The position numbers were made by a program, and so were the translations under genes. A DNA stretch of 64,000 nt from assembly GCF_000242595.2 (NCBI RefSeq), contig NC_017098.1, positions 1,798,001-1,862,000 on the forward strand, in the 5' to 3' direction. Source of the stretch: Spirochaeta africana DSM 8902 (GTDB taxonomy: Bacteria; Spirochaetota; Spirochaetia; DSM-27196; DSM-8902). Positions 7,656-13,780 of this stretch are shown piece after piece (the first letter of the stretch is position 1; the number at the start of each line of letters is the position of its first letter). The notes beneath the pieces were generated by a model. The model saw only the letters and a list, made by a program, of their open reading frames with translations. It searched no databases and was not told the DNA's origin.

Positions 7656-8593
7656 CCTGCCCGGCGCTCCATGTAGGCTTTCATTTTTGCAAGCTGTTCA
7701 GCAGCAGCCTGGCGGTGCATGTGACCGTGTGCCCGGGAATCAGCGGATTCCTCCGGGTGAGCCGCAATGTCCCAGCCGCATGTTGGGCAGACCTTTTCGG
7801 CCGTGATCTCTCCACAGGCCGGGCACTGCCGGCTAGCCTGGCCCCGCGGGGGTGGCGCCGGGGGGCGCTGTATCTTCCCGGCCTCGAGATCCCGCGAAAG
7901 CCATAGCCGGGCCATAGCCGGGTAATCCTGGCACCGCACCGTACCCCGGGCTGCGTAGTGGTCATGAATGCGCTGGTAGTAGTCGCGAATGCGCTTCTGC
8001 CCCCAGGTCGAGACGATCTCCGCGTGGATCTCGGCAGTGCCTGGGTACTGATCGAGCAGGATGTCCCCGGATTCTGGTTTTTCATCACCCGGGGGAAAGG
8101 GGGTATCTTCCGGCGCCGGCGGTGCCGGTGCATCCGTATCCCCCTCCGTATCCGTATCCCTATCCGAATCCGAATAGTTCGGAGGGTATTCATACCCTAC
8201 CAATAGGGTATGTACAGGGTATTGATAGGCTACCTGTATGAGATATTGCAAAAGCTCTGCCGGTAGGTCTCGGAGTATCTTCTCAATACCCTCCTTGATT
8301 CGGCTGCGCTTCTCATACTGCTGGTGCTTCGGCCAGGTCGGGATGATGATCCATTCCTCCTGGTAGTAGTGCACTTTCCCTGCCTCGGACAGGGATTCAA
8401 GCATCGGCCGTAGAGAGCGCTCATCAATGCCGGTATCGAATGCGATCCTGTCGATCGTAATCTCGTACACCCCGGCGATGTTCGTCAGCGGGTTTGTCAT
8501 CAGGTACATGTAGAGGTATCGATCCATGGGATTGATTGACCGTACCCACTTGTCATCCCAGAAACTTGTGCTTATGTATCTCTGTGTTGCCAT
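7652..8593 (-). CDS. Phage replication initiator / replisome organizer-like protein with C-terminal zinc ribbon
   Basis: 313 residues. The N-terminus (QRYISTSFWDDKWVRSINPM, DRYLYMYLMTNPLTNIAGVY, EITIDRIAFDTGIDERSL) is the winged-helix module of phage replisome organizers. Residues ~140-180 form an acidic, Pro-rich linker coded by short repeats. The next part (WGQKRIRDYYQRIHDHYAAR) is helical. Near the C-terminus a zinc ribbon is clear: CPACGEITAEKVCPTCGWDI. It probably binds the phage origin, perhaps the iteron-like cluster inside its own gene (8183-8222). An SSB gene lies upstream in the same unit. The exact biochemical role is inferred. Confidence 0.75.
   Translation of the reverse strand: MATQRYISTSFWDDKWVRSINPMDRYLYMYLMTNPLTNIAGVYEITIDRIAFDTGIDERSLRPMLESLSEAGKVHYYQEEWIIIPTWPKHQQYEKRSRIKEGIEKILRDLPAELLQYLIQVAYQYPVHTLLVGYEYPPNYSDSDRDTDTEGDTDAPAPPAPEDTPFPPGDEKPESGDILLDQYPGTAEIHAEIVSTWGQKRIRDYYQRIHDHYAARGTVRCQDYPAMARLWLSRDLEAGKIQRPPAPPPRGQASRQCPACGEITAEKVCPTCGWDIAAHPEESADSRAHGHMHRQAAAEQLAKMKAYMERRAG
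8132..8175. repeat. Degenerate 6-bp tandem repeat in the initiator gene
   Basis: On the plus strand the units TCCGTA, TCCCCC, TCCGTA, TCCGTA, TCCCTA, TCCGAA and TCCGAA follow one another. They code the acidic linker SDSDRDTDTEGDTDA of the initiator. A repeat this simple can change copy number by slippage and alter linker length without shifting frame. Confidence 0.7.
8183..8222. repeat. Iteron-like cluster, four copies of AGGGTAT in 40 bp; candidate phage origin
   Basis: AGGGTAT occurs on the plus strand at 8183-8189, 8205-8211 and 8216-8222, and inverted (ATACCCT) at 8192-8198. The inverted copy and the 8205 copy form a perfect palindrome, ATACCCTA CCAA TAGGGTAT. The cluster lies in the middle of the replication-initiator gene. 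Lambda O and several Gram-positive phage initiators carry their origin iterons inside their own gene, so this is a good candidate origin. Function not shown. Confidence 0.5.
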
Positions 8594-8595
8594 AG

Positions 8596-8871
8596 TTATC
8601 TCCCTTGAATGATCTGCAGCGCTTTGTTTCTGACCCGGGCTGGATCCACTCCGGCCAGATCACACACTGCATCGAGGTATTCAGCCCGACTCTCATCGGT
8701 GAAAAATCGGACTGCATCCTGTTCGATTTTTTGCGGACTGTTCTGAGCCCACCGGGTAGACCCTCGCAGATCTTTCAGCGCCAGGTTCAGCATCGATCTG
8801 GCGATATAGCGATACGGGTCTACACTGCGCTTCGTGCCCCGTTCAATTGCGTAATGCTGGTTACCGTCCAC
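8596..8871 (-). CDS. Conserved small phage protein
   Basis: 91 residues from the GTG at 8871, chosen because GGAGG lies 7 bp upstream; the longer open frame to 8985 would overlap the previous gene without a ribosome site. The C-terminal part (IEQDAVRFFTDESRAEYLDA, VCDLAGVDPARVRNKALQII) matches a common short phage protein ending in GVDPxxVR. The stop is 3 bp before the start of the initiator gene, so translation is probably coupled. No function is known to me. Confidence 0.7.
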   Translation of the reverse strand: MDGNQHYAIERGTKRSVDPYRYIARSMLNLALKDLRGSTRWAQNSPQKIEQDAVRFFTDESRAEYLDAVCDLAGVDPARVRNKALQIIQGR

Positions 8872-8873
8872 AG

Positions 8874-9059
8874 CTACACCTCCAATACACGGGTGAGCTG
8901 GGGGGAGGCGCCAGAAACCGCTTTGAGGGCGTCCTGAGCTTTCCTCTCCGCTTCTTCCCGGGTGTCCCCGGACACTGCCATGCAATCGATCTCCCCGCGC
9001 TTGTTCCGATATGAGTAGATAACCCGGACCCTGGGCTTGTGCTTAGAATGGGACATCAT
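8874..9059 (-). CDS. Hypothetical small phage protein
   Basis: 61 residues from the ATG at 9059 (MMSHSKHKPRVRVIYSYRNK); GGGGGAGG lies 8 bp upstream. It overlaps the end of ssb by 17 bp. The sequence GEIDCMAVSGDTREEAERKA, QDALKAVSGAS looks like a small alpha-beta protein. The position between ssb and the initiator suggests a replication accessory, but there is no motif to support it. Confidence 0.6.
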   Translation of the reverse strand: MMSHSKHKPRVRVIYSYRNKRGEIDCMAVSGDTREEAERKAQDALKAVSGASPQLTRVLEV

Positions 9060-9471
9060 CGTCGAATCCTCCCCCGGCATATGATCCGGCCGGCGGTGGA
9101 GCGGCAGGGCCCGAATCGGTAGCATCATGGGACCCGCCACGCGGATCACCCAGCAGATTGAGCTTGTTGACCTGGACCTCAACCCGGGAATGGTTTTTCC
9201 CGGCCTCATCTTGCCACCGGTTCTGGCGCATCTCGCCCTCGATCCCGACCTTTTTTCCTTTTTTCAGGTATGGGTGCATGATCTCCGCATACCGCCCCAT
9301 CAGAACCATGTTGAAAAACTCGCCCTGGTCGACATATTCCTCGCCTTGCTTTTTCCGTCGATTCACTGCCAGGGGAAACTTGCATATCGCCAAGCCCGAG
9401 GAAGTTATCCTGAGCTCAGCATCCCGCGTCAGCCGACCAACAAGCACCACTACATTGATATCCTGTGCCAT
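9043..9471 (-). CDS. ssb: Single-stranded DNA-binding protein (phage copy)
   Basis: 142 residues from the ATG at 9471 (MAQDINVVVLVGRLTRDAEL). The OB-fold is clear: ITSSGLAICKFPLAVNRRKK, EYVDQGEFFNMVLMGRYAEI, MHPYLKKGKKVGIEGEMRQN and KNHSRVEVQVNKLNLLGDP. The tail is Gly/Pro-rich and ends DDDVPF, the acidic tip that recruits replication and repair proteins. Length is normal for an SSB. Its start shares TAATG with the stop of a 46-residue membrane protein upstream. It protects ssDNA in phage replication. Confidence 0.95.
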   Translation of the reverse strand: MAQDINVVVLVGRLTRDAELRITSSGLAICKFPLAVNRRKKQGEEYVDQGEFFNMVLMGRYAEIMHPYLKKGKKVGIEGEMRQNRWQDEAGKNHSRVEVQVNKLNLLGDPRGGSHDATDSGPAAPPPAGSYAGGGFDDDVPF

Positions 9472-9611
9472 TACAGTGTCACCAGCAGCAGAGCCAGAAT
9501 CGTGATGTGCACAACAAGAAGCACCCACACCAAGGCCGCAATAGCAGTTCTGTTCAGCAGCCGTCTCCGTGATTCTGGGTAACCAAGCGATTTACTTTTC
9601 CGGGTAATCAT
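9471..9611 (-). CDS. Small single-span membrane protein just upstream of ssb
   Basis: 46 residues from the ATG at 9611, with AAGGAG 6 bp upstream, one of the best ribosome sites in the prophage. The N-terminus is basic (MITRKSKSLGYPESRRRLLN). A single hydrophobic span follows (AIAALVWVLLVVHITILALL). Its stop overlaps the ssb start as TAATG, so the two are probably translationally coupled. Too short for ordinary gene callers. Function unknown; perhaps a membrane anchor or toxin-like peptide. Confidence 0.65.
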   Translation of the reverse strand: MITRKSKSLGYPESRRRLLNRTAIAALVWVLLVVHITILALLLVTL

Positions 9612-9700
9612 AGAAAACTCCTTCTCGAGAGATTGTGGTTTCCCCGGGGGTGCCGCGCGTCACGTCCCAGGGCATAGACAGCTTCACCACAAAGCATTCG

Positions 9701-9800
9701 TGGAAGCGGACGGATTTGAACCGCCGACCTCGGGATGTTTTCTGACCAGGCTTGCCGGCCGCCCCGTCGATCCCGCGCTCTGCCCCTGAGCTACGCTCCC
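9701..9800 (-). tRNA. tRNA-like gene with a 35-nt anticodon loop
   Basis: Read 5' to 3' on the minus strand from 9800, a full cloverleaf can be drawn. Acceptor GGGAGCG/CGCTTCC (7 pairs, one G-U); TA at positions 8-9; D-stem GCTC/GAGC with a 7-nt loop; anticodon stem CGGGA/TCCCG; variable loop AGGTC; T-stem GGCGG/CCGTC around TTCAAAT; discriminator A at 9701, no encoded CCA. The anticodon loop is 35 nt instead of 7. It holds a possible inner hairpin (GGCCGG, loop CAAGC, CTGGTC). No normal anticodon can be read; GAC near the loop start is one possibility. It may be a disrupted tRNA or a specialised one. Confidence 0.6.
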
Positions 9801-9843
9801 AATTTGCCGGAATAGTGCCCGACAGCACGTCCTGCCACCTGGT

Positions 9844-10578
9844 CTACGCCAGGATTGGAATGTCCTCGACTCGTGCCTCGAGGTAATCCTTGATATTGAG
9901 TACCGATGTCAGCCGCCAGGTTTCGCCCTGGGCATCGAACAGTGCGGCCTGGATCGGCGAATCCTCGCCCTGTTTGAGTCGCAACAGACACCAGTTCTGT
10001 GGCTGATCCAGCTCGCGGAATGTCCGGAACGGAAACAGCTGGTATGATCCCTTGGTCTGCTCTGTACCTGTCAGGGCCCCGGAAACACCTTTCCGGACTG
10101 CGACAGTCTGGCTGACGCCGTCATCGGCCATGGTGATGGTGCCGTCATTGGTAACCTTGGAAACCATCTTCACCACTTCATCCAGCTGTTCACTCGGCTG
10201 GAACAGGGTGCGGACTTTGATGATGAAATCCTCGATTGACAGGTACTTGCCAAACGGGAACACCGGCAGGTTGTCATCCAGGCGAGCCCGGTAATACACG
10301 GTGCGCGCACAGGAATCCCCGCCATAGCTCTCGACCAGCTCGACCTCAGCGAAAGATTTGACCACGATCATGCACTCGCCGGGGTTGACTACCTCCCGGT
10401 TGCTGCGTATATAATCAATCATCCCTGTCAACGTTGCTCCGAGAATTGGTTCTGGCCGTGGGTCCCAATACACTGGCTGGAATCGTTCTCGTGCATAAAT
10501 CTGCCCATCGATCTCGAGGAATTTATGCTTGTCCTCAAGCCGGGCAATCTTTTCTACTGCATCCCCTGTCATACTCAT
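9844..10578 (-). CDS. Conserved phage protein, DUF2303-like
   Basis: 244 residues. Recognisable segments are GATLTGMIDYIRSNREVV, FPFGKYLSIEDFIIKVRTLF, VTNDGTITMADDGVSQTVAV (a ...DDGVSQ... signature) and LFPFRTFRELDQPQNWCLLR, then ALFDAQGETWRLTSVLNIKD. These match in outline a family of phage proteins coded in early operons near recombination or replication genes (YfdQ/DUF2303-like). Start is ATG 10578, overlapping the previous stop as ATGA; a second ATG lies two codons later. The precise role of the family is unknown. Confidence 0.65.
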   Translation of the reverse strand: MSMTGDAVEKIARLEDKHKFLEIDGQIYARERFQPVYWDPRPEPILGATLTGMIDYIRSNREVVNPGECMIVVKSFAEVELVESYGGDSCARTVYYRARLDDNLPVFPFGKYLSIEDFIIKVRTLFQPSEQLDEVVKMVSKVTNDGTITMADDGVSQTVAVRKGVSGALTGTEQTKGSYQLFPFRTFRELDQPQNWCLLRLKQGEDSPIQAALFDAQGETWRLTSVLNIKDYLEARVEDIPILA

Positions 10579-10931
10579 ACTCCTTGTCCTTCTACCGGGA
10601 ATCCCCGGATGTTATCTCCCACGCCAGGCAGATCGGGCTGACCACCCGGATCGGCCGTGTACGCCTTTACCCGCCGGCCATCGCTGGACAGCAGCACGAA
10701 TGATTCATGCGGCTTGAGCGGGGCCAGCTTGCTGTTGACCTCGACCTTGGTCTCGGCCATTGCTCGGTCTTTGGTAGGCTTCACCGTCACCTTGATGGTG
10801 ATCGACCGGGCTTTTTCTGCATCAGTGTTGTCGTCTGCGATGTTCTCGAGCAGAGCATCTAGCTCCTCGGAGAACAGGTCGAGAATTGCGCCGTTGTTGA
10901 TCGTCTGCAGGGTTACTTCTCTCTGATCCAT
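10575..10931 (-). CDS. Conserved small phage protein
   Basis: 118 residues. The N-terminal part (VTLQTINNGAILDLFSEELD, ALLENIADDNTDAEKARSIT) and the beta-rich centre (IKVTVKPTKDRAMAETKVEV, NSKLAPLKPHESFVLL) resemble a short phage protein often found next to DUF2303-like genes. It precedes that gene here with a 4-bp overlap, supporting a shared role. Start is ATG 10931, one base after the end of the preceding gene's stop. No catalytic motif seen. Confidence 0.65.
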   Translation of the reverse strand: MDQREVTLQTINNGAILDLFSEELDALLENIADDNTDAEKARSITIKVTVKPTKDRAMAETKVEVNSKLAPLKPHESFVLLSSDGRRVKAYTADPGGQPDLPGVGDNIRGFPVEGQGV

Positions 10932-11147
10932 CTACCTCTCCTTTCTGTTTTGTACTCTCCGAGCAGACTGCTCGGGTTCAATTCCTGTCAGCCCAGTGAT
11001 GATCCGCTGGGCTTTCTTGGCTGTCTTTTCGTGCTGCTGCAGCTTTTCCCGGGCGGCATGGTCTGTGACCCGCATCAGCTTGGTGTGCGCTGAGCGCTCC
11101 ATTTCCAGCAGCCAGGCCATGACTTCATCCACTTCATTCAGATCCAT
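10932..11147 (-). CDS. Hypothetical helical phage protein
   Basis: 71 residues, almost all helix: MDLNEVDEVMAWLLEMERSA, HTKLMRVTDHAAREKLQQHE, KTAKKAQRIITGLTGIEPEQ. No known motif. Its start overlaps the stop of the DNA-binding protein gene upstream by one base (TGATG), and its stop touches the next start, so it belongs to the same unit. Confidence 0.6.
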   Translation of the reverse strand: MDLNEVDEVMAWLLEMERSAHTKLMRVTDHAAREKLQQHEKTAKKAQRIITGLTGIEPEQSARRVQNRKER

Positions 11148-11572
11148 CAGGTGACGCTCCTGAGGTCTTCGTATACTTCCTGGCGGTCGAATCTCATATG
11201 ACTCTTGGGGGAGTCGGGATCCAGCCGGTAACCGCGGATGCGGCCGGCCTGTACCAGCCGGATGATCTGCTCGCGACTGACCTTGAGCTCGGCGGCCAGC
11301 TCCGGCGCCGTGAGCCAGTCGCTCCGCTGGGCCCTGGCCACGATCCCGGCTACTTCCTTGAGGATCTTCCGCAGCTCGGCCATGTCGGATTCCAGCACTC
11401 GCAGTTTCACCGCCAGCTCGGTGTGTTCGGTCGCCACAGCAGTGAGCCGGTCGACACGGTCGTCGAATGCCTCAAGCATGGCCTGCACCTTTGCTGTGCT
11501 CACGGACTTACTATTCCTGAACTTGGGGATTGGCCGTGGTGTGTTAGGTTCGGGCTGGAATTGGATACTCAC
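11147..11572 (-). CDS. Excisionase/MerR-like helix-turn-helix protein with coiled coil
   Basis: 141 residues. Residues ~25-80 are a likely coiled coil (AKVQAMLEAFDDRVDRLTAV, AVKLRVLESDMAELRKILKE). The C-terminal 50 contain a winged helix-turn-helix of the type used by excisionases: DWLTAPELAAELKVSREQII, RLVQAGRIRGYRLDP, MRFDRQEVYEDL. The start is GTG at 11572, overlapping the preceding stop as GTGA. It could be a transcription factor or excisionase. The coiled coil suggests a dimer. Confidence 0.7.
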   Translation of the reverse strand: MSIQFQPEPNTPRPIPKFRNSKSVSTAKVQAMLEAFDDRVDRLTAVATEHTELAVKLRVLESDMAELRKILKEVAGIVARAQRSDWLTAPELAAELKVSREQIIRLVQAGRIRGYRLDPDSPKSHMRFDRQEVYEDLRSVT

Positions 11573-11898
11573 GCTGTCACCTCCGGGGATTGGAATAGAG
11601 GATTCGGGTCCATATCGGGATAATAGGCAGGGATTCCAACAGCTCGAGCAATCGCGTTTTCAAGGTGAGCGCCGTTTGAATGATTCCACCCATCGAGCAA
11701 CAGAACGGCATCAGCATCCATCAGCGCTTTGATGTCGACCCTCATGTATGATTCCCAGCTCTTGTCATGGTCGTGCTGCAGTTCATGCGGATTGATTGGA
11801 GTGTGGCCGGCAGCAGTCAGCTTTTCTGCGGCAGCACTGAACGCATCCGAATTTCCGTTTTCTTTGCCGGTAATGGGACCAGAGATGTATACAATCAT
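11569..11898 (-). CDS. DUF4406 / nucleoside 2-deoxyribosyltransferase-like protein
   Basis: 109 residues. It opens IVYISGPITGKENGNSDAFS, the nucleotide-binding SGPITG motif of this family. It continues AAEKLTAAGHTPINPHEL, YMRVDIKALMDADAVLLLDG and WNHSNGAHLENAIARAVGIP, with the conserved DADAVLLLDGW...S.GA..E pattern including the likely catalytic Glu. Such proteins may act on modified nucleosides or nucleotides; many phages carry them. The exact substrate cannot be read. Overlaps the neighbouring genes by 4 bp on each side. Confidence 0.8.
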   Translation of the reverse strand: MIVYISGPITGKENGNSDAFSAAAEKLTAAGHTPINPHELQHDHDKSWESYMRVDIKALMDADAVLLLDGWNHSNGAHLENAIARAVGIPAYYPDMDPNPLFQSPEVTA

Positions 11899-12077
11899 GA
11901 TTGATTTCCTTTATTCTGATCGCGTTGCGCCTGCTCCATCCATGCGGCTAGATCAAAGCACTTCCTGGCCTCAACTGGACATTGCATGTTGGTGAAAAAG
12001 TCACCCCTCGATAACAGAGACTGCTTAATCAAGAAAGCCTCTTCCCACGTAAATCTGAAAATGTATTCATCACCCAT
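11895..12077 (-). CDS. Hypothetical small phage protein
   Basis: 60 residues (MGDEYIFRFTWEEAFLIKQS, LLSRGDFFTNMQCPVEARKC, FDLAAWMEQAQRDQNKGNQS). Start ATG 12077 lies one base after the upstream stop (TAACATG), with GGAAGGAGT inside the end of the upstream gene. No motif recognised. Probably a small helical protein. Confidence 0.6.
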   Translation of the reverse strand: MGDEYIFRFTWEEAFLIKQSLLSRGDFFTNMQCPVEARKCFDLAAWMEQAQRDQNKGNQS

Positions 12078-12078
12078 G

Positions 12079-12375
12079 TTACGCTACTCCTTCCATGCAG
12101 AACTCAAGCTGCTGTCCGCTTCGGGATTGGTTGGCGGCTATTTCCGGCCGGGGGTCGCCCGGGTACGGAGTGAAATCAGGGCGTTCCTCGCCCTTGATGG
12201 ACTGACCTCTGGCCAGCATAGTTTTCAGTTCGTCGACACGGATCATCGCGTCGCCAGCACCATGGAAATAGGTACCGTATGCCTTGTAGGGTGATGTGCT
12301 GGTGTCGCACACCCGGCAGAATCGTCGCCCCTGTTCGTCGCGACCTACTCCCCATCCGATTTCTGCAGATTTCAT
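12079..12375 (-). CDS. Hypothetical phage protein with two conserved cysteines
   Basis: 98 residues from the ATG at 12375 (MKSAEIGWGVGRDEQGRRFC), which overlaps the antirepressor stop as TGATG; GGAAGGAGT lies upstream. FCRVCDTS holds a CxxC that could bind metal. The end is EFCMEGVA, the last residues being coded by the ribosome site of the next gene. No known function. Confidence 0.6.
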   Translation of the reverse strand: MKSAEIGWGVGRDEQGRRFCRVCDTSTSPYKAYGTYFHGAGDAMIRVDELKTMLARGQSIKGEERPDFTPYPGDPRPEIAANQSRSGQQLEFCMEGVA

Positions 12376-13115
12376 CAAGCCACTCCTTCCATGCGCCAAG
12401 CATGTACCCTCGGGACCAGGTACTGCCGCCACCGGTCCAGTGCGCTGAATGGCACCGCCGCGGTGATGTGTGGAGCCCCGTGCCTGTCGAATGTCGTTTT
12501 CTCAACCAGCAGCCCCATCCGGATCGCGTCCTGGCTGGGCTTCATTCGCTGGGTCAGAAATCCGTGCTGTTTCAGGTAGGCAATGGCCTCTTTGTTGGGC
12601 TTGAGCCCGACATGCTTTGCTGCATCGGTCATGCTCATGGTCTTGGTGTGCGGGGTGTGCAGCAGTGTCTCGGCGGCCTCAACCAGGGGCCGCTGTTGTT
12701 CAAGCTGATCATACTGGTCAGCAGCCAGCCGGAGGGCTTCGCCGAATGTGCGGGGCACGGGCCGGTATTCGCCGGTTTTGCGGATCTGAGGCAGGACGTC
12801 GCCGACGACCCATTCCTCGAACCGTTCGGCAGCCGGCAGCTTGCTACGCATGATCAGGCGATATACGTCGCGTTCAGGGATGATCAGCAGCTTACGGCTT
12901 CCCCCATGGCCATGACTTGAAAGTACCGATTCGGTACCCCCTTGCCCTGACACCATTTCCCGGACTGCTTTGCAGTGCCTCTGAATGTCTCGACTGAGAT
13001 TCGCGTATCCCAGCACCCGAGCCACGTCAGCCGCAACAAACCACGGGTCCCCATTGATCTCGATGACCCGGACGTCGCCGAATAGATTGTTGGTGAATAC
13101 CTGCAGCTGGCTCAT
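12375..13115 (-). CDS. Phage antirepressor (BRO N-terminal and KilAC C-terminal domains)
   Basis: 246 residues. Residues 1-110 are a BRO-N domain: VFTNNLFGDVRVIEINGDPW, FVAADVARVLGYANLSRDIQ, KLLIIPERDVYRLIMRSKLP, AAERFEEWVVGDVLPQIRKT. Residues ~150-240 are a KilAC/ANT DNA-binding domain: SMTDAAKHVGLKPNKEAIAY, LKQHGFLTQRMKPSQDAIRM, ALDRWRQYLVP. Antirepressors of this build relieve prophage repression on induction. The gene follows the small RHH regulator at the head of the minus-strand unit, a natural place for a lysogeny switch component. Confidence 0.9.
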   Translation of the reverse strand: MSQLQVFTNNLFGDVRVIEINGDPWFVAADVARVLGYANLSRDIQRHCKAVREMVSGQGGTESVLSSHGHGGSRKLLIIPERDVYRLIMRSKLPAAERFEEWVVGDVLPQIRKTGEYRPVPRTFGEALRLAADQYDQLEQQRPLVEAAETLLHTPHTKTMSMTDAAKHVGLKPNKEAIAYLKQHGFLTQRMKPSQDAIRMGLLVEKTTFDRHGAPHITAAVPFSALDRWRQYLVPRVHAWRMEGVA

Positions 13116-13315
13116 CAGACCCTCCTGATTGCATCAAGATCAATTTGGCTTTCGCCTGCTTCGACTGAACGCATAGTTTCCCGCGCTCGCTCAAGCATTA
13201 CTGTTGCCTGGGCTGAAAATGTCCGGTGCTGCTTGATCGATTCTTCTTTGATGTATTCAGCAAGCTCTGGCGGCATCATGATCACTTTCTGAGCGTTTTG
13301 CTTTCTGTCAGACAT
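13115..13315 (-). CDS. Arc-like ribbon-helix-helix repressor
   Basis: 66 residues from the ATG at 13315 (MSDRKQNAQKVIMMPPELAE); CAGGAGG lies 5 bp upstream. The beta strand QKVIMMPPELAEYIKEESIK, then HRTFSAQATVMLERARETM, matches the ribbon-helix-helix fold of Arc/CopG regulators, including the FSAQA turn. It is the first gene of the leftward phage unit. Its promoter region carries palindromic operators, so it probably represses itself and the divergent gene. It is diverged from a second RHH-like gene at 13431. Confidence 0.82.
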   Translation of the reverse strand: MSDRKQNAQKVIMMPPELAEYIKEESIKQHRTFSAQATVMLERARETMRSVEAGESQIDLDAIRRV

Positions 13316-13334
13316 TGTGACCTCCTGTTCCTTT

Positions 13335-13363
13335 ACACTAATGCCGGGAACATTGTATGTCAA
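13335..13363 (-). promoter_or_regulatory. Leftward phage early promoter
   Basis: On the minus strand, TTGACA (13363-13358), 17 bp, then TAGTGT (13340-13335), 20 bp before the 13315 start. The -35 hexamer is perfect. The -10 is weak. The -35 lies in an operator palindrome. Confidence 0.6.
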
Positions 13364-13373
13364 TAGCAGACAT
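13357..13373. promoter_or_regulatory. Palindromic operator ATGTC-N7-GACAT
   Basis: The perfect inverted repeat ATGTC...GACAT overlaps the -35 of the leftward promoter. Further TGTC/GACA half-sites lie at about 13394-13417 (GACAATGTC, TGTCCGACA, TTGACA) over the rightward promoter. Arc-type regulators commonly bind short half-sites in tandem, so both promoters could be controlled by the RHH proteins coded on each side. Confidence 0.6.
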
Positions 13374-13382
13374 TAAAAAACC

Positions 13383-13411
13383 TTGAAGTTTTGGCGACAA
13401 TGTCCGACAAT
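13383..13411 (+). promoter_or_regulatory. Rightward promoter of the second RHH gene
   Basis: TTGAAG (13383-13388), 17 bp, GACAAT (13406-13411), 20 bp before the ATG at 13431. The spacer and -10 contain TGTC/GACA half-sites that look like operators. Confidence 0.55.
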
Positions 13412-13430
13412 AGTTGACAGAGGTGTTCAA

Positions 13431-13664
13431 ATGTCACAAAGAAGAGCTGTCAGAATTCCCGACGATCTCGATCGATGGATCGAATCGCTACCGCCGAGGT
13501 ACGGCCGTGACTATACGGCAAAAGTGATAACACTGCTCTATATTGGAAAAGAGCAGCTCGAGAGAGAGCGCATGATATTGCAAAGAGAGGAAGAATCTCA
13601 AAGTCATACGAACGGCGGCCACATGATGGTCGCCGAAAAACCACCGAAATACAACGCCGGATAG
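13431..13664 (+). CDS. Ribbon-helix-helix-like phage regulator
   Basis: 77 residues from the ATG at 13431 (MSQRRAVRIPDDLDRWIESL); AGAGGTG lies 7 bp upstream. AVRIPDDLDRWIESLPPRYG, then YTAKVITLLYIGKEQLERER, fits an RHH fold: a short strand, then two helices. The tail is charged and carries HTNGGHMMVAEKPPKY. It is diverged from the Arc-like gene at 13315, with shared operator half-sites between them. The pair could form a two-repressor switch. Confidence 0.65.
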   Translation: MSQRRAVRIPDDLDRWIESLPPRYGRDYTAKVITLLYIGKEQLERERMILQREEESQSHTNGGHMMVAEKPPKYNAG

Positions 13665-13733
13665 TCCCGTTACGATCCTCGACTACTCCCCCGGATAACT
13701 CCATGACATTCGAGAAAAACTCCAATTGTGAGA

Positions 13734-13762
13734 TTGTAACCTTCCCGGGGGTGAACTACACT
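13734..13762 (+). promoter_or_regulatory. Promoter for the cargo genes
   Basis: TTGTAA (13734-13739), 17 bp, TACACT (13757-13762), then GGGAGG and ATG at 13781. This is a good sigma-70-type match and gives the cargo genes a promoter of their own, independent of the phage early promoters. Confidence 0.6.
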
Positions 13763-13780
13763 TGAGCGGGAGGTTCTGCT

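Noticed and set aside
8132..8175. Hexamer repeat as a possible CRISPR array
   Set aside because: Units are 6 bp with no spacers and code a protein linker. No CRISPR array or cas gene was seen in the window.
9701..9800. tRNA with a long variable arm (Ser/Leu/Tyr type)
   Set aside because: The best anticodon stem (CGGGA/TCCCG) leaves a normal 5-nt variable loop AGGTC. The alternative fold GGCCG/TGGTC gives a loop without the U at position 33.
9592..9828. 78-codon frame across the tRNA-like gene
   Set aside because: Its middle (RGRRFKSVRFHECF) is the translation of the tRNA T-arm and 3' end. The real small gene in this area is 9471-9611.
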